A DNA stretch of 38,447 bases from Lachnospiraceae bacterium (GTDB lineage Bacteria > Bacillota > Clostridia > Lachnospirales > Lachnospiraceae): positions 1 to 38,447 of the forward strand of contig JAFUNK010000014.1 of NCBI GenBank assembly GCA_017482205.1, in the 5' to 3' direction. Positions within the stretch are counted from its first letter, which is position 1. The number at the start of each line of letters is the position of its first letter. Both the position numbers and the translations under genes were made by a program. The notes under the pieces were generated by a model. That model saw only the letters and a list, made by a program, of their open reading frames with translations, was not told the origin of the DNA and did no database searches. Below, one piece after another: positions 17,832 through 26,389 of this stretch.

Positions 17832-19532
17832 ATGAAAATTAAATCCAAGATTACATTAGTAGCAATTGCACCTCTTTTATTGATGGGGATTATGATTATA
17901 TTATTAAGCAAACAGAGACTGAATGATGTAGTAGAGAATGCCATTGAGAACGGTTTGCGTAGTACGGCAATTGCAGTACGTAACACAATTATATATTCAG
18001 ATCCGGAAGGTAAGTTTGAGTTCAATAATCATGGTTATCTGGTAAAAGGTGAATTTAATATTTCTAAAACACCTCAAATTGTAGATGACATTAAAGAAGC
18101 AACTAACATGGATGTTAGTATCTGTTACAAGAATGTAAGATATGCGACTACGATTATTGGTCCTACCGGAAATCCCATTGTGGGTACCAGAGAAAATGAT
18201 TTGGTAAAAGAAATCGTATTGGAGAATGGACAGGAATACTTCTCTGACAACATTGATGTTTACGGAGAAACCTATTATGGATATTATGTACCGATGTTTG
18301 ATGCAGAGGGTAAAGCAGTAGGTATGATATTTACCGGTATGCCCAGAGCGGAAGCAATGTCCCAGATTTCCAGTATTGTAACTTTGATTATTATGTTGGT
18401 TGTAATCAGTGTATTGCTCGCAATTGTTCTTGTATATATCATAACGAGTAAACTGGTTAAAGCATTACATAAGGGGACTGGTGCTTTGGAACAGGTATCC
18501 CAGGGACAGTTGGATGTGGAACTGGAAAATAAGTTGCTTAAGAGAAAAGATGAAATCGGTACGATTTCCAGAGCCATTATGAAACTGAAAACGGAACTGG
18601 CAACTACCATCGGTGTGATTAAGGCACAGAGTGAGGAGTTAAACCTTGCAGCAGCCTATCTCCACGATAGAATGGAAGATACATCCGGTACGATTTCCAG
18701 AGTGGAAAGAGCTATTGGTGAAGTGGCAATGGGTGCAAGCAATCAGGCAGAAGAAACCCAGAATGCAACCGATCATGTTATCCATATGGGTGATATGGTA
18801 GAAGATACCGCAAAAGAAACCGAAGAGATGAATCGGAGTGCCAAGGATATGCATGTACTTGGGCAGGAAGCTTTTGAGACCTTACATGAGCTGCATCGTA
18901 TCAACGAAGAGGCAAAAGAGTCGATCAATGTTATTTACGAGCAGACCAATACAACTAACCAGTCTGCACAGAAGATTAAAGAAGCAACCAGCCTGATTAC
19001 CTCTATTGCAGAAGAAACCAATCTGTTATCCTTAAATGCATCAATTGAGGCGGCGAGAGCAGGTGAACAGGGACGTGGATTTGCAGTAGTAGCTTCCCAG
19101 ATTCAGAAACTGGCAGAGCAGTCCAATCAGTCGGCACAGCAGATTGAAGCAATTATCTCAGACCTGATAGCAGATTCTGACAAATCTGTTGAGACCATGG
19201 ATATCGTAAAAGATATTATGGACAGACAGAGTGAAAATATGGTTAGAACGGATAACCGTTTTGCAGAGGTACTGAAAGGTATTGAAGCATCTATTGAAGC
19301 CATCAGCCGTATTACAGCAAAGACGGAAGATATGGATGGTTCCAGGATCAGTGTAGTAGACACAGTACAGAATCTGACAGCGATTGCGGAAGAGAATGCA
19401 GCCAGCACACAGGAAACCTCCGCTTCCATTACCGAGATTGCAAATGCAGTTGCAGATATTTCCATGAGAGCAGAACAGTTGAAGGTTATTGCAGACAAGA
19501 TGGACGAAAGCATGGCAGTGTTCAAATTATAA
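17832..19532 (+). CDS. Methyl-accepting chemotaxis protein
   Basis: This transmembrane chemoreceptor probably feeds CheA/CheW. The 566-residue protein has membrane segment 1 at about residues 7-27, an extracellular single-Cache-type sensor (about 30-165) ending [20 protein letters not shown], membrane segment 2 (about 178-203), a HAMP region, and a signalling domain whose hairpin tip reads [20 protein letters not shown] (about residues 395-414) then GRGFAVVA. The ligand cannot be inferred. The start ATG follows GGTTGGAGGG. It is flanked by terminators and looks monocistronic, an insertion between rplQ and the ECF genes. Confidence 0.93.
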   Translation: MKIKSKITLVAIAPLLLMGIMIILLSKQRLNDVVENAIENGLRSTAIAVRNTIIYSDPEGKFEFNNHGYLVKGEFNISKTPQIVDDIKEATNMDVSICYKNVRYATTIIGPTGNPIVGTRENDLVKEIVLENGQEYFSDNIDVYGETYYGYYVPMFDAEGKAVGMIFTGMPRAEAMSQISSIVTLIIMLVVISVLLAIVLVYIITSKLVKALHKGTGALEQVSQGQLDVELENKLLKRKDEIGTISRAIMKLKTELATTIGVIKAQSEELNLAAAYLHDRMEDTSGTISRVERAIGEVAMGASNQAEETQNATDHVIHMGDMVEDTAKETEEMNRSAKDMHVLGQEAFETLHELHRINEEAKESINVIYEQTNTTNQSAQKIKEATSLITSIAEETNLLSLNASIEAARAGEQGRGFAVVASQIQKLAEQSNQSAQQIEAIISDLIADSDKSVETMDIVKDIMDRQSENMVRTDNRFAEVLKGIEASIEAISRITAKTEDMDGSRISVVDTVQNLTAIAEENAASTQETSASITEIANAVADISMRAEQLKVIADKMDESMAVFKL

Positions 19533-19569
19533 GCATTTGATAGTAATAAAGTAAATAGTAAAGTTATAT

Positions 19570-19605
19570 AAAAAGTCGGCATACAGAGGTATGTCGACTT
19601 TTTTC
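19570..19605 (+). terminator. Intrinsic terminator after the chemotaxis receptor
   Basis: AAAAGTCGGCATAC pairs with GTATGTCGACTTTT (one G-U) around an AGAG loop and runs into TTTTTTC. It could also work on the - strand, because an A-run precedes the stem, and so serve the convergent peptidase gene. Confidence 0.85.
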
Positions 19606-19665
19606 TTTACACTGGTATAAATCCATGCAGAAATGCGGGAGGATTCTTTAATATAAAAATCTGTT

Positions 19666-20550
19666 TTAATCAATTACTTTTTGGAAATGCTGATAGTCCT
19701 TGCAGGAGTTCCAATTGCCACCCCAGATAAAACCATGTTCAATAAAGAGCTGGTAACAAAGGTCAGAAGAATCAATTTTGTAAGGAAAACTCTGACTGCG
19801 GTCCGCATAAGGTTCACTGCCTTCGGGAGAAACTCTCTGACCACCATCATCCGTATAAGTAATATAAGGATTGTAAAAAGGATTGATGTCAATCGCTAAT
19901 CCGTAAGCGTGTTTGGAAAGGTTACCTGTCCCCTCTACGGGGCGGAAATTAAAGCAGGAGGTATTGTTGTCCAGCATGGAAGCAGTATCGTCGCCGTCAT
20001 AATTTTCAATCAAAGTGACCTTTTCAATTTGGTATTCGGCCACATACAATTCATAAAAAATTTCTACAAAGTCCTGTGCAATAGCATCATTACAAATCAA
20101 TTCGCCCTCCGTAGTATTACCGTCAAAATCCATATGCAAAATATGAACATAGGACAAATCCTCATAACTGATTTCTTCCGTACCCTCCGCCGGATAAGAA
20201 ACGCCGGTAATATAGGCAATCAGTTCCTCGGAAAGGGGCTCGTAGTAAAAACCCTCTTTGTATGTTATCCGTTCAGGCGAAACAGGTTCAGGCGTTTTTG
20301 GCGTAAGCGTTTCTTCGATATGACCGGTTTCATCTGTGGGAGTGGTTGTACTGTCGGAGATATCGGTGTTTGTTTCGTTATCTCCTAATGCCAGTTCGGG
20401 ATTTTTTTCAGCATATTCGGAAAGTGTTTCTCCGCTAAAAATCGAAGTTTTGGACAAAGCGGTAAAAATAATAATTACCAGTGCCAAAAGTCCGGTCATC
20501 TTTAGTATAGTAGATTTGGCCTGTGGAGACATATTTTGAAAAAGTTTCAT
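19666..20550 (-). CDS. Membrane-anchored M15 family peptidoglycan peptidase
   Basis: The 294-residue product is predicted to cleave peptide cross-bridges or stems of peptidoglycan outside the membrane. It has a cytoplasmic N-terminus, one membrane segment (about residues 15-33), a Thr/Asp/Glu-rich linker (about 45-95) and a C-terminal M15 domain. Zinc ligands appear in SKHAYGLAIDINP (His-X6-Asp) and DYQHF near the end, as in VanY/CwlK-type enzymes. The ATG at 20550 is preferred over an in-frame TTG at 20574 because AGAAGG lies 6 nt before it. It is transcribed opposite to its neighbours. Whether it is a carboxypeptidase or an endopeptidase is not resolved. Confidence 0.88.
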   Translation of the reverse strand: MKLFQNMSPQAKSTILKMTGLLALVIIIFTALSKTSIFSGETLSEYAEKNPELALGDNETNTDISDSTTTPTDETGHIEETLTPKTPEPVSPERITYKEGFYYEPLSEELIAYITGVSYPAEGTEEISYEDLSYVHILHMDFDGNTTEGELICNDAIAQDFVEIFYELYVAEYQIEKVTLIENYDGDDTASMLDNNTSCFNFRPVEGTGNLSKHAYGLAIDINPFYNPYITYTDDGGQRVSPEGSEPYADRSQSFPYKIDSSDLCYQLFIEHGFIWGGNWNSCKDYQHFQKVID

Positions 20551-20594
20551 AAAGGACCTTCTTTCTTTATACAAGTTGTTTTATTTAGTGTACC

Positions 20595-20600
20595 ATTATA
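20595..20600 (-). promoter_or_regulatory. Possible -10 box for the M15 peptidase
   Basis: A TATAAT on the - strand lies 45 nt before the start codon, but no good -35 box stands 17 bp upstream. It is divergent from the ecfA1 promoter. Confidence 0.35.
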
Positions 20601-20619
20601 GAGTGATTTTGTAAAATAG

Positions 20620-20648
20620 TTGTATTTCCCGATAAATTCTAGTACAAT
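20620..20648 (+). promoter_or_regulatory. Promoter for the ECF operon
   Basis: TTGTAT and TACAAT are separated by 17 bp, 86 nt upstream of ecfA1. No riboswitch motif was recognised in the short leader. Confidence 0.6.
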
Positions 20649-20734
20649 AAGAAACATGCGGGGAAACAGTAGATTGATTTGGAGAAGATAGAAGAACTTC
20701 CGAAGATTTCAACGCATGAAAGGCAAGGGTGTTT

Positions 20735-21607
20735 ATGGGAATTATCAAAACAGACAAACTGGTTTTTGAATATATCAGACGTGATGAGGACGGCAATGTA
20801 GAGGGTATTAACCGTGCGGTAGATGAAGTGACCTTAGATATTAAACAGGGAGATTTTATTGCTGTTTTGGGACACAACGGTTCCGGCAAGTCCACACTTG
20901 CAAAGCACATGAATGCGATTCTGTGTCCGACGGAAGGCACCATCTGGGTGGATGGCAGGGATACCAGAGAAGAGGACGAGGTTTGGAATATCCGCCAGAC
21001 CGCAGGCATGGTATTCCAGAATCCCGACAACCAGATTATCGGACAGGTTGTAGAAGAGGACGTAGGTTTTGGCCCTGAGAATATGGGTGTGCCTACCAAG
21101 GAGATTTGGGAACGTGTGGAAGAAAGCCTCAAAGCAGTCGGCATGTATGAATTCCGTAAATATTCCCCAAACAAACTTTCCGGCGGTCAAAAGCAGAGAG
21201 TTTCTATTGCGGGAGTGTTAGCAATGCATCCTAAATGTATTGTGCTGGATGAGCCCACAGCAATGCTTGACCCCAACGGACGTAAAGACGTTATCCGTGC
21301 CATCAGGGCACTCAATGATGTAGAAAATGTAACAGTTATACTGATTACACATTATATGGAAGAGATTATTCATGCAGACAAAGTATTTGTTATGGATGAA
21401 GGAAAAATTGCCATGCAGGGTACACCTAAAGAAATCTTTTCCCAAGTGGAAGCGCTAAAAGCACTCAGGCTGGATGTACCGCAGGTTACACTGTTGGCGT
21501 ATGAATTGCAGAAGAAAGGCATTGCACTGCCGGACAGTATATTAAGTATTGAAGAATTTACAAAAGAAGTGATGCACTATTATGAGCAAAAAGGCAGAAA
21601 GGCATAA
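20735..21607 (+). CDS. ecfA1: Energy-coupling factor transporter ATPase EcfA1
   Basis: EcfA1 is one of the two ATPases powering vitamin uptake by group II ECF transporters. The ~290-residue protein has Walker [10 protein letters not shown] (about residue 45), the signature LSGGQKQR, and Walker [14 protein letters not shown]. The ATG at 20735 follows AAGGCAAGGG; a GTG two codons upstream is less likely. It lies 3 nt from ecfA2. No substrate-specific S component is in the window, as expected for a shared module. Confidence 0.95.
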   Translation: MGIIKTDKLVFEYIRRDEDGNVEGINRAVDEVTLDIKQGDFIAVLGHNGSGKSTLAKHMNAILCPTEGTIWVDGRDTREEDEVWNIRQTAGMVFQNPDNQIIGQVVEEDVGFGPENMGVPTKEIWERVEESLKAVGMYEFRKYSPNKLSGGQKQRVSIAGVLAMHPKCIVLDEPTAMLDPNGRKDVIRAIRALNDVENVTVILITHYMEEIIHADKVFVMDEGKIAMQGTPKEIFSQVEALKALRLDVPQVTLLAYELQKKGIALPDSILSIEEFTKEVMHYYEQKGRKA

Positions 21608-21610
21608 ATT

Positions 21611-22456
21611 ATGGCAATTATATTAGACCATGTAAGCCATGTATACGGCGGAGACACAACCCTTTCCGTCAAGGCTTTAAATGATATCAATCTGGTAATT
21701 CCGGACGGTCAGTTTATCGGACTGATTGGACATACCGGCTCCGGGAAGTCCACACTGGTGCAGCATTTAAACGGATTGTTAAAAGCTACATCAGGCAGTA
21801 TTTATTTTAACGGACAGGACATTGATGATAAAGATTACAACCGTAAAGAACTGCGAAGCAAGGTGGGACTGGTATTCCAGTACCCGGAGCACCAGCTTTT
21901 TGAGTCAGATGTATTTTCAGATGTCTGCTTCGGACCTAAAAACTTAGGCTTATCCAAAAAAGAAACGGAGCTGCGTGCTTATGATGCACTGCGCAAGGTA
22001 GGATTACCGGAAGAATGCTTTTATCAGTCACCTTTTGATTTATCCGGCGGACAGAAACGAAGAGTGGCCATTGCAGGTGTACTGGCAATGAAGCCGGAGG
22101 TGCTGATTTTGGATGAACCTACTGCGGGCTTAGATCCTAAAGGCCGGGAAGAAATTTTGGAGCAGATAGTCAAACTCAGGGAAGAAAGCGGTATTACCAT
22201 TATTCTGGTTTCCCACAGCATGGAAGATGTAGCAGAATATGTGGACCGTATTCTGGTAATGAACCATGGGGAAGTGATGTATGATGATGTTCCCAGAGAG
22301 GTTTTCAAACATTACAAGGAGTTAGAGAGTGTGGGACTTGCAGCTCCGCAGGTAACGTATATTATGCATAAGTTAAAAGCAGCAGGGCTTGGTGTGGACG
22401 AAAATGCCACAACCATCAGTGAAGCTTGTGAGGAAATTTCCAAAGTGCTTTTATAA
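21611..22456 (+). CDS. ecfA2: Energy-coupling factor transporter ATPase EcfA2
   Basis: EcfA2 is the second ATPase of the module and pairs with EcfA1. The 281-residue protein has Walker A GHTGSGKST (about residue 38), the signature LSGGQKRRVAIAG, Walker B VLILDEPTAGLDP, and a C-terminal extension typical of Ecf ATPases. It begins 3 nt after ecfA1 with only a modest GAAAGG site, suggesting coupled translation. Confidence 0.95.
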   Translation: MAIILDHVSHVYGGDTTLSVKALNDINLVIPDGQFIGLIGHTGSGKSTLVQHLNGLLKATSGSIYFNGQDIDDKDYNRKELRSKVGLVFQYPEHQLFESDVFSDVCFGPKNLGLSKKETELRAYDALRKVGLPEECFYQSPFDLSGGQKRRVAIAGVLAMKPEVLILDEPTAGLDPKGREEILEQIVKLREESGITIILVSHSMEDVAEYVDRILVMNHGEVMYDDVPREVFKHYKELESVGLAAPQVTYIMHKLKAAGLGVDENATTISEACEEISKVLL

Positions 22457-22468
22457 ACGAGGAGTCAT

Positions 22469-23272
22469 ATGCTTAGAGATATTACTTTAGGACAATATTA
22501 TCAGACGGAATCCGTCATTCACAGACTGGACCCGCGTGTAAAGCTGGCCGGTACTGTTATATTTATTATATCCCTGTTCTGCTTTGATAAAGGCTGGGGA
22601 TACATTGGAGCGGCAATATTTTTGGCAATAGTTATCAAGCTGTCCAAAGTGCCTTTTAAATTTATGATAAAAGGTATGCGCTCCATTATGTTTATTTTGA
22701 TGATTACCGTAGTGTTCAATTTATTTCTGACACCGGGTGAAGTGGTGGTTTCCTTCTGGAAACTGCAAATTACCAAGGAAGGTATCCGCATTGCAGCATT
22801 TATGGTAATCCGCCTTGCAATGCTTTTAATCGGTTCATCGGTTATGACCCTGACTACCACACCCAACAATCTCACAGACGGTATGGAAAAAGCAATGCGC
22901 CCTTTAAAAGTATTGCGTCTGCCGGTACATGAGATTGCCATGATGATGTCCATTGCACTGCGTTTCATTCCTATTTTAATGGAAGAAACCGATAAAATCA
23001 TGAAGGCGCAGTTGGCAAGAGGTGCAGACTTTGAAAGCGGCAACATCTTTAAAAAAGCAAAAGCCATGGTACCCCTGTTAGTGCCCCTCTTTATCTCCGC
23101 ATTCCGTCGCGCCAATGATTTGGCAATGGCAATGGAAGCCCGTTGTTACAGAGGCGGCAACGGACGTACCAAGATGAAACCGCTGGTATACAAAAAGCGG
23201 GACGCTATCGCCTACCTGGTGTTATTTGCCTATTTAGCAGGCAGTATAGCAGTAGATAAATTACTTTGGTAA
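22469..23272 (+). CDS. ecfT: Energy-coupling factor transporter membrane protein EcfT
   Basis: EcfT is the transmembrane coupling subunit that joins the ATPases to interchangeable S components. The 267-residue product has about five hydrophobic helices and both cytoplasmic coupling motifs: ARG in AQLARGADFESGN and the related ARC-RGG in MEARCYRGGNGRT. It starts with ATG behind ACGAGGAG, 12 nt after ecfA2. Confidence 0.95.
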   Translation: MLRDITLGQYYQTESVIHRLDPRVKLAGTVIFIISLFCFDKGWGYIGAAIFLAIVIKLSKVPFKFMIKGMRSIMFILMITVVFNLFLTPGEVVVSFWKLQITKEGIRIAAFMVIRLAMLLIGSSVMTLTTTPNNLTDGMEKAMRPLKVLRLPVHEIAMMMSIALRFIPILMEETDKIMKAQLARGADFESGNIFKKAKAMVPLLVPLFISAFRRANDLAMAMEARCYRGGNGRTKMKPLVYKKRDAIAYLVLFAYLAGSIAVDKLLW

Positions 23273-23275
23273 TAA

Positions 23276-23339
23276 TCAGAAACGGTAACAATCCGGGCGA
23301 CATTAGCGGCAGCGTGGAGCCGGATGTTACCGTTTCTGA
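23276..23339 (+). repeat. Twin stem-loop 1 with conserved apical motif
   Basis: TCAGAAACGGTAACA (23276-23290) pairs perfectly with TGTTACCGTTTCTGA (23325-23339), with an inner TCCGG/CCGGA stem. The apex holds a 24-nt sequence (23297-23320, opening GCGACATTAGCGG) that recurs in stem-loop 2. There is no U-tract after the stem. Confidence 0.8.
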
Positions 23340-23389
23340 CTGATTACCAGCAACTATCCTCCGCGTTGCATACATACGTCGTATATTGC

Positions 23390-23451
23390 CTGAAAAGGCA
23401 ACACGTAAGCGACGTTAGCGGTAGCGTGGAGCAGAGTGTTGCTATTTTAGA
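23390..23451 (+). repeat. Twin stem-loop 2 with the same apical motif
   Basis: GCAACAC (23398-23404) pairs with GTGTTGC (23436-23442) and extends through CTGAAAA/ATTTTAG. The apical 24 nt (23409-23432, opening GCGACGTTAGCGG) differ from stem-loop 1 at only two positions, although the stems are unrelated. truA starts 19 nt after the stem. Confidence 0.75.
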
Positions 23452-23469
23452 CATATGCAGAGGTAAGGT

Positions 23470-24210
23470 ATGAAACGATTCAAACTAACGGTAGCCTATG
23501 ACGGAACCGCCTATTCGGGATTTCAGGTGCAGAAAAGCAGCCCGACCATAGAAGGAGAATTGAATAAGAGCCTGACTTCCCTGTTGGGAGAAGAGATACA
23601 TGTTATCGGTGCCAGCAGGACGGATGCCGGAGTGCATGCACTCTGCAATGTGGCAGTATTTGATTCAGAGACCACTATTCCGGCAGAGAAACTGGCCTAT
23701 GCATTAAATCAAAGGTTGCCGGAGGATATCCGTATTCAGAAGTCAGAAGAGGTGGCTTTAGATTTTCATCCCAGACACTGCGACAGCAAAAAGACCTATG
23801 AATACCGTATCACCGTAGGAGAGTTTCCTGTTCCTACCAAGAGACTGTATTCTCACTTTACCTATCACAAGCTGGATGTGGCAAAAATGCAGGAGGCTGC
23901 AAAGTATTTGGTAGGAGAGCATGATTTTCAAAGCTTTTGCGCAGCAGCTGCAGTGGTGGAAACCACAGTGCGTACTGTTTACGAGGTAAAGGTAGAAGCA
24001 CAGGGCGACGATATTGTGATTGCAGTCAGTGGCAACGGCTTCTTATATAATATGGTGCGTATCATTGCAGGAACGCTTATGGAAGTAGGCAAAGGCAGAT
24101 GGGAGCCTGAACAGGTAAAAAACATTCTGGAGGCAAAGAACCGTACATTGGCAGGACCTACCGCACCGGCGTGCGGACTGATGCTTGTTAAGTACGAATT
24201 TTTGGTATGA
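23470..24210 (+). CDS. truA: tRNA pseudouridine(38-40) synthase TruA
   Basis: TruA isomerises uridines 38-40 in the anticodon stem-loop of tRNAs. The 246-residue protein opens FKLTVAYDGTAYSGFQVQ and carries the catalytic aspartate in ASRTDAGVHALCN (about residue 53). GNGFLYNMVRIIAGTLMEVG and RTLAGPTAPACGLMLV are family blocks. The start follows AGAGGTAAGGT. Genomic order ecfT-truA-rplM-rpsI is the common Firmicute arrangement. Confidence 0.97.
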   Translation: MKRFKLTVAYDGTAYSGFQVQKSSPTIEGELNKSLTSLLGEEIHVIGASRTDAGVHALCNVAVFDSETTIPAEKLAYALNQRLPEDIRIQKSEEVALDFHPRHCDSKKTYEYRITVGEFPVPTKRLYSHFTYHKLDVAKMQEAAKYLVGEHDFQSFCAAAAVVETTVRTVYEVKVEAQGDDIVIAVSGNGFLYNMVRIIAGTLMEVGKGRWEPEQVKNILEAKNRTLAGPTAPACGLMLVKYEFLV

Positions 24211-24217
24211 CAGAAAA

Positions 24218-24236
24218 GCCCGATTTTACAGCGGGC
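24218..24236. other. Small hairpin after truA
   Basis: GCCCG pairs with CGGGC over a 9-nt A/T-rich loop. On the + strand it is followed by AAAATCC, so it is not a proper + strand terminator. Confidence 0.35.
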
Positions 24237-24338
24237 AAAATCCTTCACATATAAGTGGAAACAATGCCGACAAAATGCAACATATGCAAGTTGAAATAAA
24301 TGGCGTAAAAATACTGGAAAAAATGTGAATTTCCGGGC

Positions 24339-24367
24339 TTGACAGACCCGGTTTCATATAATATAAT
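24339..24367 (+). promoter_or_regulatory. Consensus sigma-A promoter for rplM-rpsI
   Basis: A perfect TTGACA and a perfect TATAAT are separated by 17 bp, the best promoter in the window. Transcription would begin near 24375 and give a ~190-nt leader before rplM. Confidence 0.9.
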
Positions 24368-24374
24368 ATATCAC

Positions 24375-24566
24375 TGTGGCGACGTTTGAAAATGTAGCAC
24401 CAAAGCCCCGGTTCTACAGGGAGAACACGCAGATAAGTAGCTGTTTTGAAGGATTTTATGAGGTGGCCGGACATCTGCCAAGTAAGATTTCTGAGAAGCA
24501 AAAGAATATTCACGAAATGACAGAGAACTGTCAGATTTTGGATTTACTATGTATGGAGGAAATATC
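24375..24566 (+). promoter_or_regulatory. Long 5' leader of rplM
   Basis: The leader holds a GTTCT/AGAAC hairpin near 24411-24430 and TGACAG-AGAA-CTGTCA at 24518-24533, the latter followed by GATTTTGG. Firmicute rplM-rpsI operons often have an L13-binding leader. This one is a candidate by position, but I could not match the published consensus by eye. Confidence 0.4.
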
Positions 24567-24995
24567 ATGAAAACATTTATGGCAAGTCCCGCTACAATCG
24601 ATAGAAAATGGTATGTAGTAGACGCTACAGATATGACCTTAGGCCGTCTGGCTTCTGAGGTTGCAAAAGTTTTAAGAGGCAAGAATAAGCCTATCTTCAC
24701 CCCTCACATCGATACCGGTGACAACGTAATCGTTATCAACGCAGAAAAGATTAAAGTAACCGGTAAGAAAATGGATCAGAAGATTTATTACAGACACTCT
24801 GATTATGTTGGTGGTATGAAAGAAACTACTTTAAAGGAAATGTTAGCAAAGAAGCCTGAGCAGGTTATCGAACTTGCAGTTAAGGGCATGCTTCCTAAGG
24901 GACCTTTAGGCAGACAGATGTACACCAAACTGCACGTATACGCAGGACCTGAGCACAAACATGCAGCTCAGAAGCCTGAAGTATTAACATTCTAA
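24567..24995 (+). CDS. rplM: 50S ribosomal protein L13
   Basis: L13 is an early-assembly 50S protein. The ATG at 24567 behind ATGGAGGA gives 142 residues, the standard length; an in-frame ATG six codons upstream overlaps the ribosome binding site and is rejected. Motifs are [32 protein letters not shown] and [19 protein letters not shown]. Confidence 0.98.
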   Translation: MKTFMASPATIDRKWYVVDATDMTLGRLASEVAKVLRGKNKPIFTPHIDTGDNVIVINAEKIKVTGKKMDQKIYYRHSDYVGGMKETTLKEMLAKKPEQVIELAVKGMLPKGPLGRQMYTKLHVYAGPEHKHAAQKPEVLTF

Positions 24996-25019
24996 TAGGT
25001 CTGAGAGGAGGAAATAAAA

Positions 25020-25415
25020 ATGGCTAAAGCAGCAAGATACTACGGAACAGGTAGAAGAAAAAAATCCATCGCAAGAGTATACTTAATGCCGGGTACCGGT
25101 AAAATTACCATAAATAAGAGAGACATCGACGAATATTTCGGACTGGAAACCTTAAAGGTTATCGTTCGTCAGCCTTTAGCAGCTACTGAAAACGTTGAGA
25201 AGTTCGACGTATTAGTAAACGTACACGGTGGTGGTACTACCGGTCAGGCTGGTGCAATCCGTCACGGTATTGCAAGAGCACTCTGCCAGGCAGACGCTGA
25301 TTACAGACCCGTTCTGAAGAAAGAAGGATTCTTAACTCGTGATCCTCGTATGAAAGAACGTAAGAAATACGGTCTCAAGGCAGCTCGTAGAGCACCTCAG
25401 TTTAGCAAGAGATAG
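25020..25415 (+). CDS. rpsI: 30S ribosomal protein S9
   Basis: S9's C-terminal tail reaches the P-site tRNA anticodon loop. The 131-residue protein shows [38 protein letters not shown] and the tail [17 protein letters not shown] ending in the conserved Lys-Arg. The start follows AGAGGAGG, 24 nt after rplM. A strong terminator lies 48 nt after the stop. Confidence 0.98.
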   Translation: MAKAARYYGTGRRKKSIARVYLMPGTGKITINKRDIDEYFGLETLKVIVRQPLAATENVEKFDVLVNVHGGGTTGQAGAIRHGIARALCQADADYRPVLKKEGFLTRDPRMKERKKYGLKAARRAPQFSKR

Positions 25416-25463
25416 GAATCCCTGCGATTCAGAACATCTCTGGTCAATTCAATACGATTTGTT

Positions 25464-25498
25464 ACTCCCCAGGATTATTGTCTTGGGGAGTTTTTTTT
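25464..25498 (+). terminator. Intrinsic terminator after rpsI
   Basis: ACTCCCCA pairs with TGGGGAGT and runs into eight T residues. This ends the rplM-rpsI transcript and precedes hairpin array 1. Confidence 0.9.
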
Positions 25499-25544
25499 GT
25501 GCGGGTTTATCATGAATTATAATTTAATTAAATAGTTAAAGGAA

Positions 25545-25849
25545 CCCGACTAAATGCACATTATCTCTTTTGAGTCGGGATAAAATTTACTTCCTATTCC
25601 GACTAAACAAGGGTTTTTACTTCTTCGGTCGGGTTTTAATCACTGCATTTGCCGACTGCAAGGGATGTTTTCGCTCTAGGGTCGGGTTTTAACCACTTTA
25701 CTTGCCCGACTGCAAGGGACGTTTTCGCCCTAGGGTCGGGTTTTAACCACTTTACTTGCCCGACTGCAAGGAACGTTTTCGCTCTAGGGTCGGGTTTTAA
25801 CCACTGCATTTGCCCGACTGCAAAGGATTTTTTCACGCTTCGGTCGGGC
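25545..25849 (+). repeat. Hairpin tandem array 1 (six units, 53-54 bp period)
   Basis: Units begin with CGAC at 25547, 25600, 25653, 25707, 25761 and 25815, that is 53, 53, 54, 54 and 54 bp apart. Each is an inverted repeat, CCGAC...GTCGGG, with an inner AGGG/CCCT pairing in the last units, followed by TTTTAA. Units 3-6 are nearly identical; units 1-2 are diverged and open CCGACTAAA. It lies between the rpsI terminator and the gntR promoter, in a 570-nt gap with no other gene. Confidence 0.9.
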
Positions 25850-25930
25850 GGGGGTTCCATATGTAGGTCCTTAACTGCAAACTTGATGTAAGTTTAATAT
25901 AAAAAATTTAAAATAAACACCATATAACAG

Positions 25931-25967
25931 TTGACAACAGATATAAACTGTTATATACTGTTTATAT
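25931..25967 (+). promoter_or_regulatory. gntR operon promoter with overlapping operator
   Basis: TTGACA (25931-25936) and TATACT (25954-25959) are 17 bp apart. The inverted repeat ATATAAAC (25941-25948) / GTTTATAT (25960-25967) covers the spacer, -10 and start region, a position suited to repression by the GntR protein encoded next. Confidence 0.8.
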
Positions 25968-25985
25968 CAGGAGGATGATCAACCA

Positions 25986-26363
25986 ATGGATATTATAATT
26001 AACAATTCATCTATGACACCTATCTATGAGCAGATAGTGTCGCAGATGAAAGAAAAGATAATGACCGGCAGGCTCAAGCCGGATACGATGTTACCGTCTG
26101 TGAGAACCTTGTCTAAGGATTTAAGGATTAGTGCACTTACGGTAAAAAAAGCCTATGATGCCATGGAACAGGAGGGCTACATCGTAACAGTGCATGGCAA
26201 AGGTAGCTTTGTGGCAAATATCAATCCCAATATAGCCATGGAGGAAAAGCAAAAGGAAGTCGAAAAACTTTTTGAACAGGGAATTCGGAAAGCTAAGGAA
26301 TGTGGAATGTCCACAGAGGATACGCAGGAATTGTTTCTGGTTGTGTTAAGCGATTATAAGTAA
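25986..26363 (+). CDS. GntR family (YtrA-type) transcriptional regulator
   Basis: The 125-residue protein has an N-terminal winged helix (TPIYEQIVSQMKEKIMTGRL, then LPSVRTLSKDLRISALTVKKAYDAMEQEGY read in two parts, and HGKGSFVA) and only a short ~45-residue C-terminal helix pair. That size is typical of YtrA regulators, which repress adjacent ABC transporter genes. The start follows CAGGAGGATG. It is first in a three-gene operon, and a palindrome overlaps its promoter, so autoregulation is likely. Confidence 0.92.
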   Translation: MDIIINNSSMTPIYEQIVSQMKEKIMTGRLKPDTMLPSVRTLSKDLRISALTVKKAYDAMEQEGYIVTVHGKGSFVANINPNIAMEEKQKEVEKLFEQGIRKAKECGMSTEDTQELFLVVLSDYK

Positions 26364-26389
26364 GTGAACGCTGGTTTGGAGGAAAAAAT

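Noticed and set aside
22519-23115. 198-codon antisense frame opposite ecfT
   Set aside because: EcfT is supported by motifs and operon context; the antisense frame has none.
25545-25849. CRISPR array
   Set aside because: The whole unit repeats, including the part that would be the spacer, and no cas genes are nearby.
25636-25891. Reading frames on both strands with an 18-residue repeat
   Set aside because: They arise because the 54-bp DNA repeat is divisible by three; the two earlier units are 53 bp and break the frame, and there is no ribosome binding site.
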